From Sneathiella aquimaris (lineage in GTDB: Bacteria; Pseudomonadota; Alphaproteobacteria; Sneathiellales; Sneathiellaceae), in NCBI RefSeq assembly GCF_026409565.1, contig NZ_CP112881.1, forward strand, positions 2,031,501-2,095,500: 64,000 nucleotides of DNA, read 5' to 3'. Of this stretch, positions 54,778 through 63,487 are shown piece by piece. The notes beneath the pieces are model-generated. The model was not told where the DNA came from. It ran no database searches and was given only the letters and a program-made list of their open reading frames with translations. The position numbers were made by a program, and so were the translations under genes. How positions within the stretch are numbered: position 1 is the stretch's first letter; the number at the start of each line of letters is the position of its first letter.

Positions 54778-56127
54778 TCAACGACGGCTTTCCAACTGGG
54801 CCGCAATTGTGATGATATCATCGGCGCGAAGAAAGCCGGGGGTTCCCGTTCCCAGGTTTTCCTGAGCCCGTTTCGCATGAAATATGGCTTTATCGAATTT
54901 TCCGATTAACAGAAAACGTTCTGCTGTTGCGAGGGCCAAATTACCCGTATCACCAATACGACTGTAACCGGTCGCCAATTGATGCCAGCTTTCAGAATTA
55001 TTCGGATCATAAGAAACACTGGTGCGCAGAACCTCGACGGCCTTTAAGTCATCTTCCCGGCGACCGGACGCCAGTAAAACGCGGCCATACAAGGTTAGAA
55101 TAAGAGGTTCAAACGGGGCTGTCTCTACGGCCGCTTCCAGAGAGGGAAGGGCACCGAAGATATCTCCATTTTCATATAACATTTGCCCTTTTAACTCGTA
55201 AAAATAGGGATTTCCGGGAAATTCAGCGATCAAAGAGTCAATTTCTACAGTCGCTTTGGCAATGTCAGGTCTGCGGAAATATCCAACCGCGCGCGCATAA
55301 CGCGCCTCAACCGATTGATCTTCCACTGGATATTTTTTCAATGTCTTGGCGAGGCTATTGGTAAAACCAAAAAGCTTGCCCTGTATCCGTTTCAGGGCCG
55401 CCACTTCGTGCGGCGGATCTTTGACATCTTTAAACGGTGAGTTATTCACCTGTTGTTCCAAGGCCTGAATTCGCTCACTGCTGATCGGGTGACTTCTCCA
55501 GTAGGGATCGATTTTCCCATAATTGGCCCGATCTGATTCCCCCAGAATTTTTAAAAATTCCAGCATTCCAACACCGGATACGCCCACTTGGTTTAGATAG
55601 GCCATCGCGGCCTGATCCGCAGATGATTCTTGCGTACGGTTATATTTTAGAAAATTTTTGGTTGCGAGCGCTTGTGAGCCCATAATAATTCCTTGTCCAC
55701 CCGCACCGCCTCCCGCGATAATTGCGGCAGCACCCAGCAGATACCCGATGATACTGGCGGTTGTCGCTTTCTCCAGGGCTTCCTGTGTTCGTGCAAGATG
55801 TCCACCGGCGATATGTCCGGTTTCGTGGGCAATAACTCCTTTTAACTGACTGGGATGTTCGACCCGTTCCAAAAGCCCGGTGAAGAAAAACATACGTTGC
55901 CCGCCAGCGACAAAGGCATTTAGTGTTTTATTGTTAATCAGGTGAATGGACACATCATTTGCATTTAGTCCCGCTGTGGTGAAGAGGGGGCTTGCGTAGG
56001 ATCGCAGGGTATGTTCAATTTCAGCATCACGAATGTAGGACAGCTTCGTCTGTTGAGCATAAGCGCGCACAGAAGGCAGGGTCGCAAATACTATGGCTAA
56101 AAAAGATATAAGTATGCGTTTAATCAA
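54778..56127 (-). CDS. M48 family metalloprotease with TPR repeats (BepA/YfgC-like)
   Basis: Periplasmic zinc protease, 449 aa, with a signal peptide (IKRILISFLAIVFATLPSVRAYA). Catalytic HETGH at 101-105, third zinc ligand probably the Glu in QESSADQAAMAYL, and AGGGAGGQG-rich loop after the active helix. The C-terminal half (about 270-449) is a set of TPR-like helices (YFYELKGQMLYENGDIFGALPSLEAAV, NSESWHQLATGYSRIGD). This architecture matches BepA, which oversees outer-membrane protein assembly, but that role is inferred. Its start overlaps divergent ggt-like gene by 35 nt. Confidence 0.92.
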   Translation of the reverse strand: MIKRILISFLAIVFATLPSVRAYAQQTKLSYIRDAEIEHTLRSYASPLFTTAGLNANDVSIHLINNKTLNAFVAGGQRMFFFTGLLERVEHPSQLKGVIAHETGHIAGGHLARTQEALEKATTASIIGYLLGAAAIIAGGGAGGQGIIMGSQALATKNFLKYNRTQESSADQAAMAYLNQVGVSGVGMLEFLKILGESDRANYGKIDPYWRSHPISSERIQALEQQVNNSPFKDVKDPPHEVAALKRIQGKLFGFTNSLAKTLKKYPVEDQSVEARYARAVGYFRRPDIAKATVEIDSLIAEFPGNPYFYELKGQMLYENGDIFGALPSLEAAVETAPFEPLILTLYGRVLLASGRREDDLKAVEVLRTSVSYDPNNSESWHQLATGYSRIGDTGNLALATAERFLLIGKFDKAIFHAKRAQENLGTGTPGFLRADDIITIAAQLESRR

Positions 56128-57634
56128 GAACTCTTTCCCATTGTTTCAAAGTAAACCTAAGAACAGAACAGGCCCACGTCAATGGTTGAGAAAAACCAGT
56201 TTGTTATTGGCCGGTGGCGTCTTTCTACTTGCGGCCTGCGATACGCCAGCAACGAAACAGGTCGGAGAAATTGACAGCGTTGATGGACCTTTGGGTGGCG
56301 CGGCTTCAGACGAGCCCCGGGCGACCTTGATCGCGCAGGATATTCTATCTGCAGGCGGGACCGCTGCTGATGCGGCCACGGCACTTTATTTTACCTTGGC
56401 AGTTACCTATCCTATTGCAGGATCACTCGGCGGCGGCGGTGAATGCATTGTTTATAACAACGAGAAAAACCGTCTGGAGAATTTGAAGTTTCCGGTCGGT
56501 GTTCCGGCTGCGGGCGGCAGTGTTGGAATTCCCGGTAATATTCGGGGCTTTGCCGCCCTGCATGCGCGCTATGGCCGCTTTGAATGGTCCGCACTACTGT
56601 CTTACGCCGAAAAGTTTGCCAATTTTGGAGAGAATATCTCTCGAGCCCAAAGTATGGCAATGATTTCAAGCAGTGCCAAATTCCGTCTCGGTTCCCGGCT
56701 TCAGGAAATCTATATGGATGAAAAGGGCGACTTCAAAAAAGAAGGCGAAAAAATTCAGCAAATCCGATTAGCCAGTGTACTGACAACGTTGCGAACAAAT
56801 GGTGGAGCGCATTTCTATAGCGGAAATCTCGCTCGATCATTTTCAGAAGATGCGAACGCCATTGGCGGGGCCATTACCAGTCAGGATATGTTTAATTATC
56901 GGCCAACCTGGGAAACAGCGATTACTTTTAATGTTGACGCCAACACGGTGGGCGTTTCAAACAGTCCTTACGGCGAGTTATTTAAAAACGTTTGGACTGA
57001 TACCTTTGAAGGCAAAGGATTTCTGTACCTTTCAGATGATGTCACGTTACCGAAATTGATCGAGTCAAACGGCAAGAATTTTTCCAAATACCAATCCCAT
57101 TCTCCCTTTGTGTCGCATGCGACAACGTCTTTTGTAACCTCTGACAATGAAGGAAACGCGGTTTCCTGTGTTGTTGGCATGAAAAAGCCGTTCGGAACCG
57201 GTTTTGCCGGTGGCATTACCGGAATTGTCATGGCACCTGTGGTCCCGGATGAAAAAGCTGAATTCCCGACCACACCGATCCTGATGGTCAACGAACCCAA
57301 CAAGGACTTTTATTTTGCCAGTGCTGCGTCAGGCGGGGCGGCGGGAACGGTTGCTTCGGTTTATACAGCGCTTCAGGTGTTCGCGAACGAGAATAATCTG
57401 GAAGCGGCCATCAGTGCTCCGCGGGCCTTTACTATGGGGCCAGGTTTGCCTTTGTTATTTGAAAGCCAAACCGATCGGTCGATGATATCTAATCTTGCCG
57501 GAGCGCATCCGGTTCAGTTAGAAGTTGAACGCCTGGGGCGCGTGAATGCAATTCACTGCAAAAACGGCAAACTGTTTAACTGTCAGTCCTATACCGATCC
57601 AAGAGGGTATGGCCTGTCGATGATCCGGCGTTAA
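56093..57634 (+). CDS. gamma-glutamyltransferase-like lipoprotein
   Basis: 513-aa Ntn-hydrolase-fold protein of the GGT family. A hydrophobic stretch and lipobox LLAACDTP (Cys49 or so) suggest a lipoprotein, an unusual feature. GGT-like segments: DEPRATLIAQDILSAGGTAADAATALYFTLAVTYP, SLGGGGE, then SPFVSHATTSFVTSDNEGNAVSCVV, where the first Thr of the TT pair would be the autocleavage nucleophile, and ASAASGGAAGTVASVY. The usual His after TT is Ser. Divergence makes substrate uncertain. The ATG overlaps the M48 start by 35 bases; an ATG seven codons later would reduce this to 14. The aminotransferase follows 24 nt on. Confidence 0.8.
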   Translation: MAKKDISMRLIKNSFPLFQSKPKNRTGPRQWLRKTSLLLAGGVFLLAACDTPATKQVGEIDSVDGPLGGAASDEPRATLIAQDILSAGGTAADAATALYFTLAVTYPIAGSLGGGGECIVYNNEKNRLENLKFPVGVPAAGGSVGIPGNIRGFAALHARYGRFEWSALLSYAEKFANFGENISRAQSMAMISSSAKFRLGSRLQEIYMDEKGDFKKEGEKIQQIRLASVLTTLRTNGGAHFYSGNLARSFSEDANAIGGAITSQDMFNYRPTWETAITFNVDANTVGVSNSPYGELFKNVWTDTFEGKGFLYLSDDVTLPKLIESNGKNFSKYQSHSPFVSHATTSFVTSDNEGNAVSCVVGMKKPFGTGFAGGITGIVMAPVVPDEKAEFPTTPILMVNEPNKDFYFASAASGGAAGTVASVYTALQVFANENNLEAAISAPRAFTMGPGLPLLFESQTDRSMISNLAGAHPVQLEVERLGRVNAIHCKNGKLFNCQSYTDPRGYGLSMIRR

Positions 57635-57658
57635 TCACGCAATTGCAAAGGTAAAAAC

Positions 57659-58807
57659 GTGACTTATCCGTCTCGGGGAAAGCTTTCCCCATTTTTTGCT
57701 ATGGAAGTATTGAAATCGGCTAACCAGAGGGAAGCCGAAGGAAAAACTGTCTTTCATATGGAAATCGGGCAACCCGCAACATCCGCCCCGTTGGCTGTGA
57801 AAGAAGCAGCCGCCAAGGCCCTTCAGGATCAGCCGATCGGATATACTGAGGCGCTGGGCATCCCGCCTTTGCGGGCAGCCATTGCCAACCATTACAGCGA
57901 TATGTACGGGCTGGATGTTGATCCGTCCCGGGTCGTTGTAACGACAGGATCCTCGGGAGGGTTCCTACTGTCTTTTTTAAGTTTATTTGCAGCCAATGAC
58001 CGGGTTCTTCTGGCAGAACCTGGTTACCCTGCCTACCGGAATATTCTGCAATCTCTGGATATCATTCCTGTCGGCCTTCCCTGTGGGCATGAAACCAATT
58101 TTCAACCAACACCACAGTTAATCGATGCGGTGCCGGGAACACTTGATGGCCTGCTGGTTGCCAGCCCTGCCAATCCAACCGGTACAATGCTTACACCAAC
58201 TGAATTAAACGCATTGGTTCAGTATTGTGATGAAAAAGAGATGCATTTCATTTCTGATGAAATCTATCACGGCCTGACATACGGCACGGAAACCGTCTCT
58301 GCGCTCTCATTTTCTCAAAATGCAGTCATTATCAACTCATTTTCCAAGTATTTCTCCATGACCGGATGGCGGCTTGGTTGGATGGTCGTGCCAGAGGCAT
58401 TGGTCCCGCGGATCGAAAAAATCGCCCAAAGCCTGTTCATATCGGCACCCGCCTTAAGCCAGTATGCGGCGCTGGCAGCCTTTGACTGTAAAGATGAGTT
58501 GGAAGAGTATAAGGCGAATTATGAAATAAACCGACGCCTGTTGCTGGACGAACTCCCTGCTATGGGGCTTGATAAATTAGCAGCGGCCGATGGCGCTTTC
58601 TATATCTACGCTGATGTTCGTCATTTAACGGATGACAGCATGGTGTTCTGTCAGGAAATGTTAGAAGGATGCGGTGTCGCGGCTACTCCCGGTCTGGATT
58701 TTGATCCTGTTCGGGGGAAACATTATGTCCGGTTCTCTTTTGCTGGTGCGACAGACGTCATTGAAAAAGCAGTGGAAGCCTTGAGGCTCTGGCTTGCAAA
58801 ACGATAA
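57659..58807 (+). CDS. class I/II PLP-dependent aminotransferase
   Basis: 382-aa fold-type I aminotransferase from a GTG with a suitable upstream AAAGG. PLP Lys230 in NSFSKYFSMTGWRLGW; Asn in SPANPTGTM; Asp/Tyr in HFISDEIYHGLTYG; substrate-carboxylate Arg in VRFSFAG near the C-terminus. Closest by eye to AspC/AlaT-like aspartate or aromatic aminotransferases; the amino acid is not decidable. With tyrosine-degrading hppD 5 kb away an aromatic role is conceivable. Probably co-transcribed with the ggt-like gene. Confidence 0.88.
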   Translation: MTYPSRGKLSPFFAMEVLKSANQREAEGKTVFHMEIGQPATSAPLAVKEAAAKALQDQPIGYTEALGIPPLRAAIANHYSDMYGLDVDPSRVVVTTGSSGGFLLSFLSLFAANDRVLLAEPGYPAYRNILQSLDIIPVGLPCGHETNFQPTPQLIDAVPGTLDGLLVASPANPTGTMLTPTELNALVQYCDEKEMHFISDEIYHGLTYGTETVSALSFSQNAVIINSFSKYFSMTGWRLGWMVVPEALVPRIEKIAQSLFISAPALSQYAALAAFDCKDELEEYKANYEINRRLLLDELPAMGLDKLAAADGAFYIYADVRHLTDDSMVFCQEMLEGCGVAATPGLDFDPVRGKHYVRFSFAGATDVIEKAVEALRLWLAKR

Positions 58808-58839
58808 CCGGAACGTTGATTATCTGAACATCGATAAAC

Positions 58840-58876
58840 TGTTTAGAGGGTTCTTGAAAAAAACGACCCTCTAAAC
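58840..58876. repeat. perfect 11-bp inverted repeat after the aminotransferase gene
   Basis: GTTTAGAGGGT / ACCCTCTAAAC with a 15-base loop, 33 nt after the stop codon. Flanks are A-rich, so it does not end in a U-tract on the plus strand. It lies just before the bidirectional terminator. Confidence 0.5.
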
Positions 58877-58893
58877 AAACAGAAACAAAAAGC

Positions 58894-58923
58894 AAAAAAG
58901 GCGCCGTGAAAGGCGCCTTTTTT
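58894..58923. terminator. bidirectional terminator between aminotransferase gene and rne
   Basis: Six G/C pairs GGCGCC / GGCGCC around loop GTGAAA, flanked by AAAAAA before and TTTTTT after, so it reads as a full intrinsic terminator from both strands. It sits 20 nt from the end of rne and 87 nt after the aminotransferase stop. Confidence 0.92.
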
Positions 58924-58942
58924 AGTCAGCTTTTTCAACTTC

Positions 58943-61723
58943 TCAGCTTTTACGGCGCCACCAGCCAGACCGGCGAGGGCCTTTTGGTTTTGCTGTTTCT
59001 TCAGGTTCGGAAGAAACAGGAGATGTTTCTGGAACCTCGGTAATAACCGGTTCAGCCTTCACTTCAGGTGTGTTGGCAACTGAAGGTGTTTCAACTTTTT
59101 CTTTTCTCGCCCGCGTACGTTTTGGTTTTACAGACGCTTCCGCAGGGGCCGTTTCACCTTCCACTACCGGCGACGACACTGTTGTCACCACTGCTTCTGT
59201 TGCCACCGCAGAAGTTTCTACGTTCGCTTCAGAAGCCGGTTCAGCAGTTTCGCCACTCTTTTTACGGGGTGAACGGCGCCTTCGGGGACGCACCTTTTCA
59301 GGTTGTTCTTCAGGGGCCTCTTCCGTAGATTGCTGTATAGTAGAAGCCTCAGCCTCTGTTGCAGGAGCGTCCGCAGATACTGTTTCAGTATCATCACGGG
59401 CAGTATCCGGCTTTTTACGAGTGCGAGGTCTGCGGCGACGTGGCGTTTTCGGCTTTTCAGCTTCTTCGCTTGTCTCCTCTGATTTCTGTGTTGGTGTTTC
59501 ATCAGAAGGTTCATCTGAATCACCAGATTTCAGGATAATACCGCCTTCATCAGTTTCCGGCATGGTAATCGGAATAAGAAGAACTTCCTGATTTTCCGGG
59601 TTTTCAGTGGCCACTATGGCTTGGTTTTCATCACCATTTTCGGAAGAAGGCTGACGTGACCGACGACGACCACCCCGTTTTCCACGGCGGCGTTTGCGCG
59701 GCTCTTCATCCGTTTCCTCAGATTTTGCTTCTGTCTTATCGGACTCGTTTTCTTCTGAAGTTTCAGCATTTTCAGCATTTTCAGCATTACCATCAGCATC
59801 ATCACGTGGCTTCCTCCGCCTACGACGACGACGACGTTTGGCTGAGTTGCTTTCACTCTCTTCGTTATCCGCTGTTTCCTCAGTGGTTTCGTCTTCTTCT
59901 TCTGGTTCTGAAACAGCAGGAGGAAGAACAGACTGGGTCGGTGCGTTTGGCTTGCCACGCTCACGTTCAATCTGGTGATCGTTCAAATTGGTTGTTGGAT
60001 CCGCAAGAATGACAATTGTCAAACCATACAAACCTTCGAGTTCCTGAATGACACCACGTTTCTGGTTGAGCAGATAAATTGCAACATCCGTATGAACCGT
60101 AATTGTAATCTTTGCACTCCGCTCGCGAACCCCTTCTTCTTCAAGGGCACGAATGATCAGCAAAGCTGTCGATTCAATTGACCGAACAAAACCGGAGCCA
60201 CCACAGGTATGGCAGATATTTGTACTTGCTTCGAGGAAAGAAGGACGCAGACGCTGACGCGACATTTCCATAAGCCCGAACGGACTGATGCGACCAACCT
60301 GGATCCGTGCCCGATCAGATTTCAGACAATCTTTCATCCGACGTTCAACCGCTTTGTTATTTCGGTTGTCGTCCATATCGATAAAATCGATAACGATCAG
60401 GCCAGCAAGGTCACGCAGTCGAAGCTGACGGGAAATCTCTTCAGCCGCTTCCAGATTAGTTTTAAGGGCTGTTTCCTCGATGCTTCTTTCTTTCGTCGCC
60501 TTACCAGAGTTGACGTCGATTGAAACAAGCGCTTCGGTAGGATTGATAACAATATAGCCACCGGATTTCAGATGAACTTCCGGTAAATACATTGATGCAA
60601 ACTGCTGCTCTACCTGAAAACGATGGAATAGGGGGATGCGATCCCTGTAAGGCTGAACCTTTTTGGCATGGCTTGGCATCAGCTTGCGCATGAAGTCCTT
60701 GGCAATCCGATAGCCGTTATCACCTTCAATCAGGATTTCGCTGACCTCTTTGGAATACAGGTCGCGAATAGATCGTTTGATCAGATTTGCTTCTTCGTAA
60801 ACGCAGCAGGGGGCAATGGATTTCAGCGTTGTCTCGCGAATGTCGTCCCAAAGGCGCATCAGGAATTCATAATCCCGGCGAATTTCCACTTTTGTCCGAT
60901 TTAGACCGGCTGTTCTGATAATAACGCCAATCCCATCCGGAACATCCAGCTCCGTCGCGATTTTCTTTAACCTCTTGCGATCCGCTGGGTTACTGATTTT
61001 ACGGCTGATACCACCGCCGCGGCCTGTATTCGGCATAAGCACGCTATATCGGCCGGGTAAGGAAATATATGTTGTAAGCGCGGCGCCTTTATTGCCCCGT
61101 TCTTCCTTAACCACCTGAACCAACAGGATTTGCCGACGCTTGATGACTTCCTGAATTTTATAGTGGCGTTTAACATTTACCTTGGGTGCAAGGTCAACAT
61201 CATCTTCGCCGCCGATATTCTCAACAGAATCGTCTTCGTCGTCTCCAACAGTTTCAAGACCGCCCAATGTGTCGTCTTCATCATCGACAACACCTTCTTC
61301 GTCGTCTTCGTCGCTGGTGGAGGTTTCACTATTTTTTGCGGATGAATTATTTGGTTCGTCATCGGTATCGGACGGAGCGGCAGATGTTGTATCCTCGTCT
61401 TCGTCTTCGTCCTCTTTACTCAGCGCCTCTTTTTCAGCAACACTTTCCTGCTCAATCAGCTCTTCGCGGTCAGAAACCGGGATCTGGTAATAATCAGGAT
61501 GAATTTCAGAGAAGGGAAGGAAACCGTGGCGATTTCCGCCATATTCCACAAACGCCGCCTGCAGCGACGGTTCTACTCTCGTTACTTTGGCAAGGTAGAT
61601 ATTGCCTTTTAGTTGTTTCTTCGAAGCAGTTTCATAATCAAACTCTTCAAGGCGAGTACCTTTAACAATTACGACGCGCGTCTCCTCATCGTGAGTCGCG
61701 TCGATTAGCATACGCGTAGCCAT
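58943..61723 (-). CDS. rne: ribonuclease E/G
   Basis: Endoribonuclease core of the RNA degradosome, 926 aa. The S1 domain (about 35-225) is interrupted by an acidic insert at 92-180 (runs of Asp/Glu), as in other Alphaproteobacteria. Catalytic metal ligands are Asp403 (SIDVNSG) and Asp446 (VIDFIDMDDN); the zinc link is Cys504-x2-Cys507 in NICHTCGGSG. After ~residue 600 comes a long disordered scaffold of alternating Arg/Lys-rich (KRRRRRRRRKPR) and Glu-rich blocks for RNA, RhlB or membrane partners. The ATG has GGAG eight bases upstream. Transcribed towards the aminotransferase from a ~440-nt leader/promoter region shared with the amidase. Confidence 0.97.
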   Translation of the reverse strand: MATRMLIDATHDEETRVVIVKGTRLEEFDYETASKKQLKGNIYLAKVTRVEPSLQAAFVEYGGNRHGFLPFSEIHPDYYQIPVSDREELIEQESVAEKEALSKEDEDEDEDTTSAAPSDTDDEPNNSSAKNSETSTSDEDDEEGVVDDEDDTLGGLETVGDDEDDSVENIGGEDDVDLAPKVNVKRHYKIQEVIKRRQILLVQVVKEERGNKGAALTTYISLPGRYSVLMPNTGRGGGISRKISNPADRKRLKKIATELDVPDGIGVIIRTAGLNRTKVEIRRDYEFLMRLWDDIRETTLKSIAPCCVYEEANLIKRSIRDLYSKEVSEILIEGDNGYRIAKDFMRKLMPSHAKKVQPYRDRIPLFHRFQVEQQFASMYLPEVHLKSGGYIVINPTEALVSIDVNSGKATKERSIEETALKTNLEAAEEISRQLRLRDLAGLIVIDFIDMDDNRNNKAVERRMKDCLKSDRARIQVGRISPFGLMEMSRQRLRPSFLEASTNICHTCGGSGFVRSIESTALLIIRALEEEGVRERSAKITITVHTDVAIYLLNQKRGVIQELEGLYGLTIVILADPTTNLNDHQIERERGKPNAPTQSVLPPAVSEPEEEDETTEETADNEESESNSAKRRRRRRRRKPRDDADGNAENAENAETSEENESDKTEAKSEETDEEPRKRRRGKRGGRRRSRQPSSENGDENQAIVATENPENQEVLLIPITMPETDEGGIILKSGDSDEPSDETPTQKSEETSEEAEKPKTPRRRRPRTRKKPDTARDDTETVSADAPATEAEASTIQQSTEEAPEEQPEKVRPRRRRSPRKKSGETAEPASEANVETSAVATEAVVTTVSSPVVEGETAPAEASVKPKRTRARKEKVETPSVANTPEVKAEPVITEVPETSPVSSEPEETAKPKGPRRSGWWRRKS

Positions 61724-62186
61724 TTAAAAGCTCCGTCAGTTACAAATTTCCTGGTGAGACAGGGGCAAAGTAACCAAATTTTTTAAGGAAGTCGTTGGCG
61801 CCGGTCCCCCTCTAACCGGAGGGAAAGGAATGTCCTATTTAACACTGGACCCTAAATCGGCTGCCGATCCCGCCAATGTATGTCAAAGACGGAACAACTT
61901 CTGTTTCAACCATTTTTCTGCATTGTCTTTAGCGCTGTTTCCAGACGCTTTGGGGGATCGAAAAGTCGATGCCAGCAAAAGCTGTCGAAAACGGCGCCGC
62001 CTCCATATATTTTTATATTCGAGGACTGACCACAGAAACTCACACCCAGATGATAGTTACTTGGCAGCAACATAACAAACGAATAATTACATATGGTTAA
62101 AAAAACTTTTGACGAATAAGATGCTTTGGTCGATTGCCTACTAGTAGGCGTTTTAAGAGATGTCGTTTTACCAAGGGGTTTGTAGT
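61724..62186. other. divergent region rne / amidase with leader hairpins
   Basis: About 460 nt. Near the rne side, 61801-61823 can pair in two exclusive ways (CCGGT/ACCGG at 61801-61819 or CCCTC/GAGGG at 61808-61823), a simple switch-like leader for an autoregulated rne. The rest is unremarkable. Plus-strand reading frames in it are unlike any protein. The SD AAGGGG for the amidase is at 62173-62178. Promoters are not readable with confidence. Confidence 0.4.
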
Positions 62187-63374
62187 TTGAGATATAGGCG
62201 TGTAACAGGTTTACTGAGTGTTCTGTTGCTTTGTTTTCTTTTCGGTGAAACAGCAATTGCAAAACCAGAAGTGACTTCTGTTCGGCTTGGCTTACACAAA
62301 GACAAAACCCGCTTTGTAATGGAGATGTCCGAGAAGCCGGAATACAAAATATTTTTCCTGCCCAACCCCTATCGTATCGTCATTGATATGCAGGAAGTTT
62401 CCTGGAAACCGGGGAACAAAAAAGTTCGAAAAACAGGGGTTATCGAAAATTATCGTTACGGGTTGTTTCGTCAAGGTACGTCTCGGGTTGTGCTTGATTT
62501 GAACCGCCCTGTTAAGGTCCTTCGAAAAGTAATTCTGCCCCCCTCAGAAGGGAAGCCCTATCGATTTTTCATTGATGTCCAGAAAACCGACCAGTCGACA
62601 TTCCAAACCGCCGTAACAGAATCGCGAAAACGTCAGGTAGCGATGACCGTTCCGGCCATTAAAACGGCGCCGCCCCCGAAAAATGAGAAGCAGTTAAACA
62701 TTATTATTGATGCCGGGCATGGCGGGATTGACCCAGGGGCTATTGGCAAAAGCGGCGTTTATGAAAAACAGCTTACCTTGGCCGTGGCCCGTAAACTGAA
62801 ACAGAAACTTTCGCTGAATAAGCGATATCATATTCTGATGACCCGCTCGAACGACACCTTTGTCAGTTTGCGTGAACGAGTGAATTTTGCCAGAAAGAAC
62901 GAAGCAGATCTGTTCATATCCATTCACGCCGATTCTATTGGCCGTTCAGACATCCGCGGATCGACTGTCTATACCCTGTCCGAAAATGCATCGGATGACG
63001 AAGCGGCCGCCCTTGCCAATACGAATAATAAATCGGATGTTATTGCCGGTGTAGATCTGGAAGAACAGGACGATACGGTTCAGGGAATCCTGATTGATCT
63101 TGCGCAGCGGGAGACAATGAATTTTTCGGTAAAATTTGCCAAGATGCTGATCCCGGAAATTGCCCGTTCAGGAATGAAGGTCGGTGGCCATTCTCATAGA
63201 TTTGCAGGATTTCGGGTTTTAAAGGCCCCGGATGTTCCTTCAGTTCTGGTTGAGTTGGGATATCTTTCCAATAAAAAAGATGAACAGATTTTAAAATCCG
63301 AGATTGGTCAACGAAAGCTGGCAAATTCCATTGCATTGGCAATCGATAAGTATTTTGAAGCAATCAAGCCTTAA
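62187..63374 (+). CDS. N-acetylmuramoyl-L-alanine amidase
   Basis: Periplasmic zinc amidase cleaving the muramoyl-L-alanine bond in daughter cell separation; 395 aa from a TTG. The TTG has AAGGGG eight bases upstream and starts a good signal peptide (RYRRVTGLLSVLLLCFLFGETAIA). The earlier ATG at 62160 lacks proper spacing. An AMIN domain (about 30-125, SVRLGLHKDKTRFVMEMSEKPEYKIFFL) precedes the Amidase_3 domain (about 165-395) with zinc ligands in IIDAGHGGIDPGAIG, Glu in YEKQLTL and the His in FISIHADS; catalytic Glu in LVELGYLSN. AmiC-type order, followed by mrcA, as in many Alphaproteobacteria. Confidence 0.95.
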   Translation: MRYRRVTGLLSVLLLCFLFGETAIAKPEVTSVRLGLHKDKTRFVMEMSEKPEYKIFFLPNPYRIVIDMQEVSWKPGNKKVRKTGVIENYRYGLFRQGTSRVVLDLNRPVKVLRKVILPPSEGKPYRFFIDVQKTDQSTFQTAVTESRKRQVAMTVPAIKTAPPPKNEKQLNIIIDAGHGGIDPGAIGKSGVYEKQLTLAVARKLKQKLSLNKRYHILMTRSNDTFVSLRERVNFARKNEADLFISIHADSIGRSDIRGSTVYTLSENASDDEAAALANTNNKSDVIAGVDLEEQDDTVQGILIDLAQRETMNFSVKFAKMLIPEIARSGMKVGGHSHRFAGFRVLKAPDVPSVLVELGYLSNKKDEQILKSEIGQRKLANSIALAIDKYFEAIKP

Positions 63375-63390
63375 AATCGCCACTCGGAAC

Positions 63391-63402
63391 GCTAATATTA
63401 GC
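63391..63402. repeat. short perfect palindrome
   Basis: GCTAATATTAGC in the gap between the amidase and PBP genes. Too short to be a terminator; perhaps a protein site or chance. Confidence 0.3.
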
Positions 63403-63487
63403 AATATAAACGAAAAATAGACAAAGTTGCCGTTAAGTATGCAAACGATAAAAAACGCAGGCGTTCCTTTGTTAAGTGTTGAGCTCT

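Noticed and set aside
59070-61665. Several long plus-strand frames opposite rne rich in Ser, Val, Arg or Phe
   Set aside because: They are the complement of the repetitive Glu/Asp/Arg codons of the RNase E scaffold and acidic insert.
61830-62075. 81-codon plus-strand frame in the rne/amidase gap
   Set aside because: No ribosome site at its ATG, and the product is rich in Arg, His and Ser with no family resemblance.
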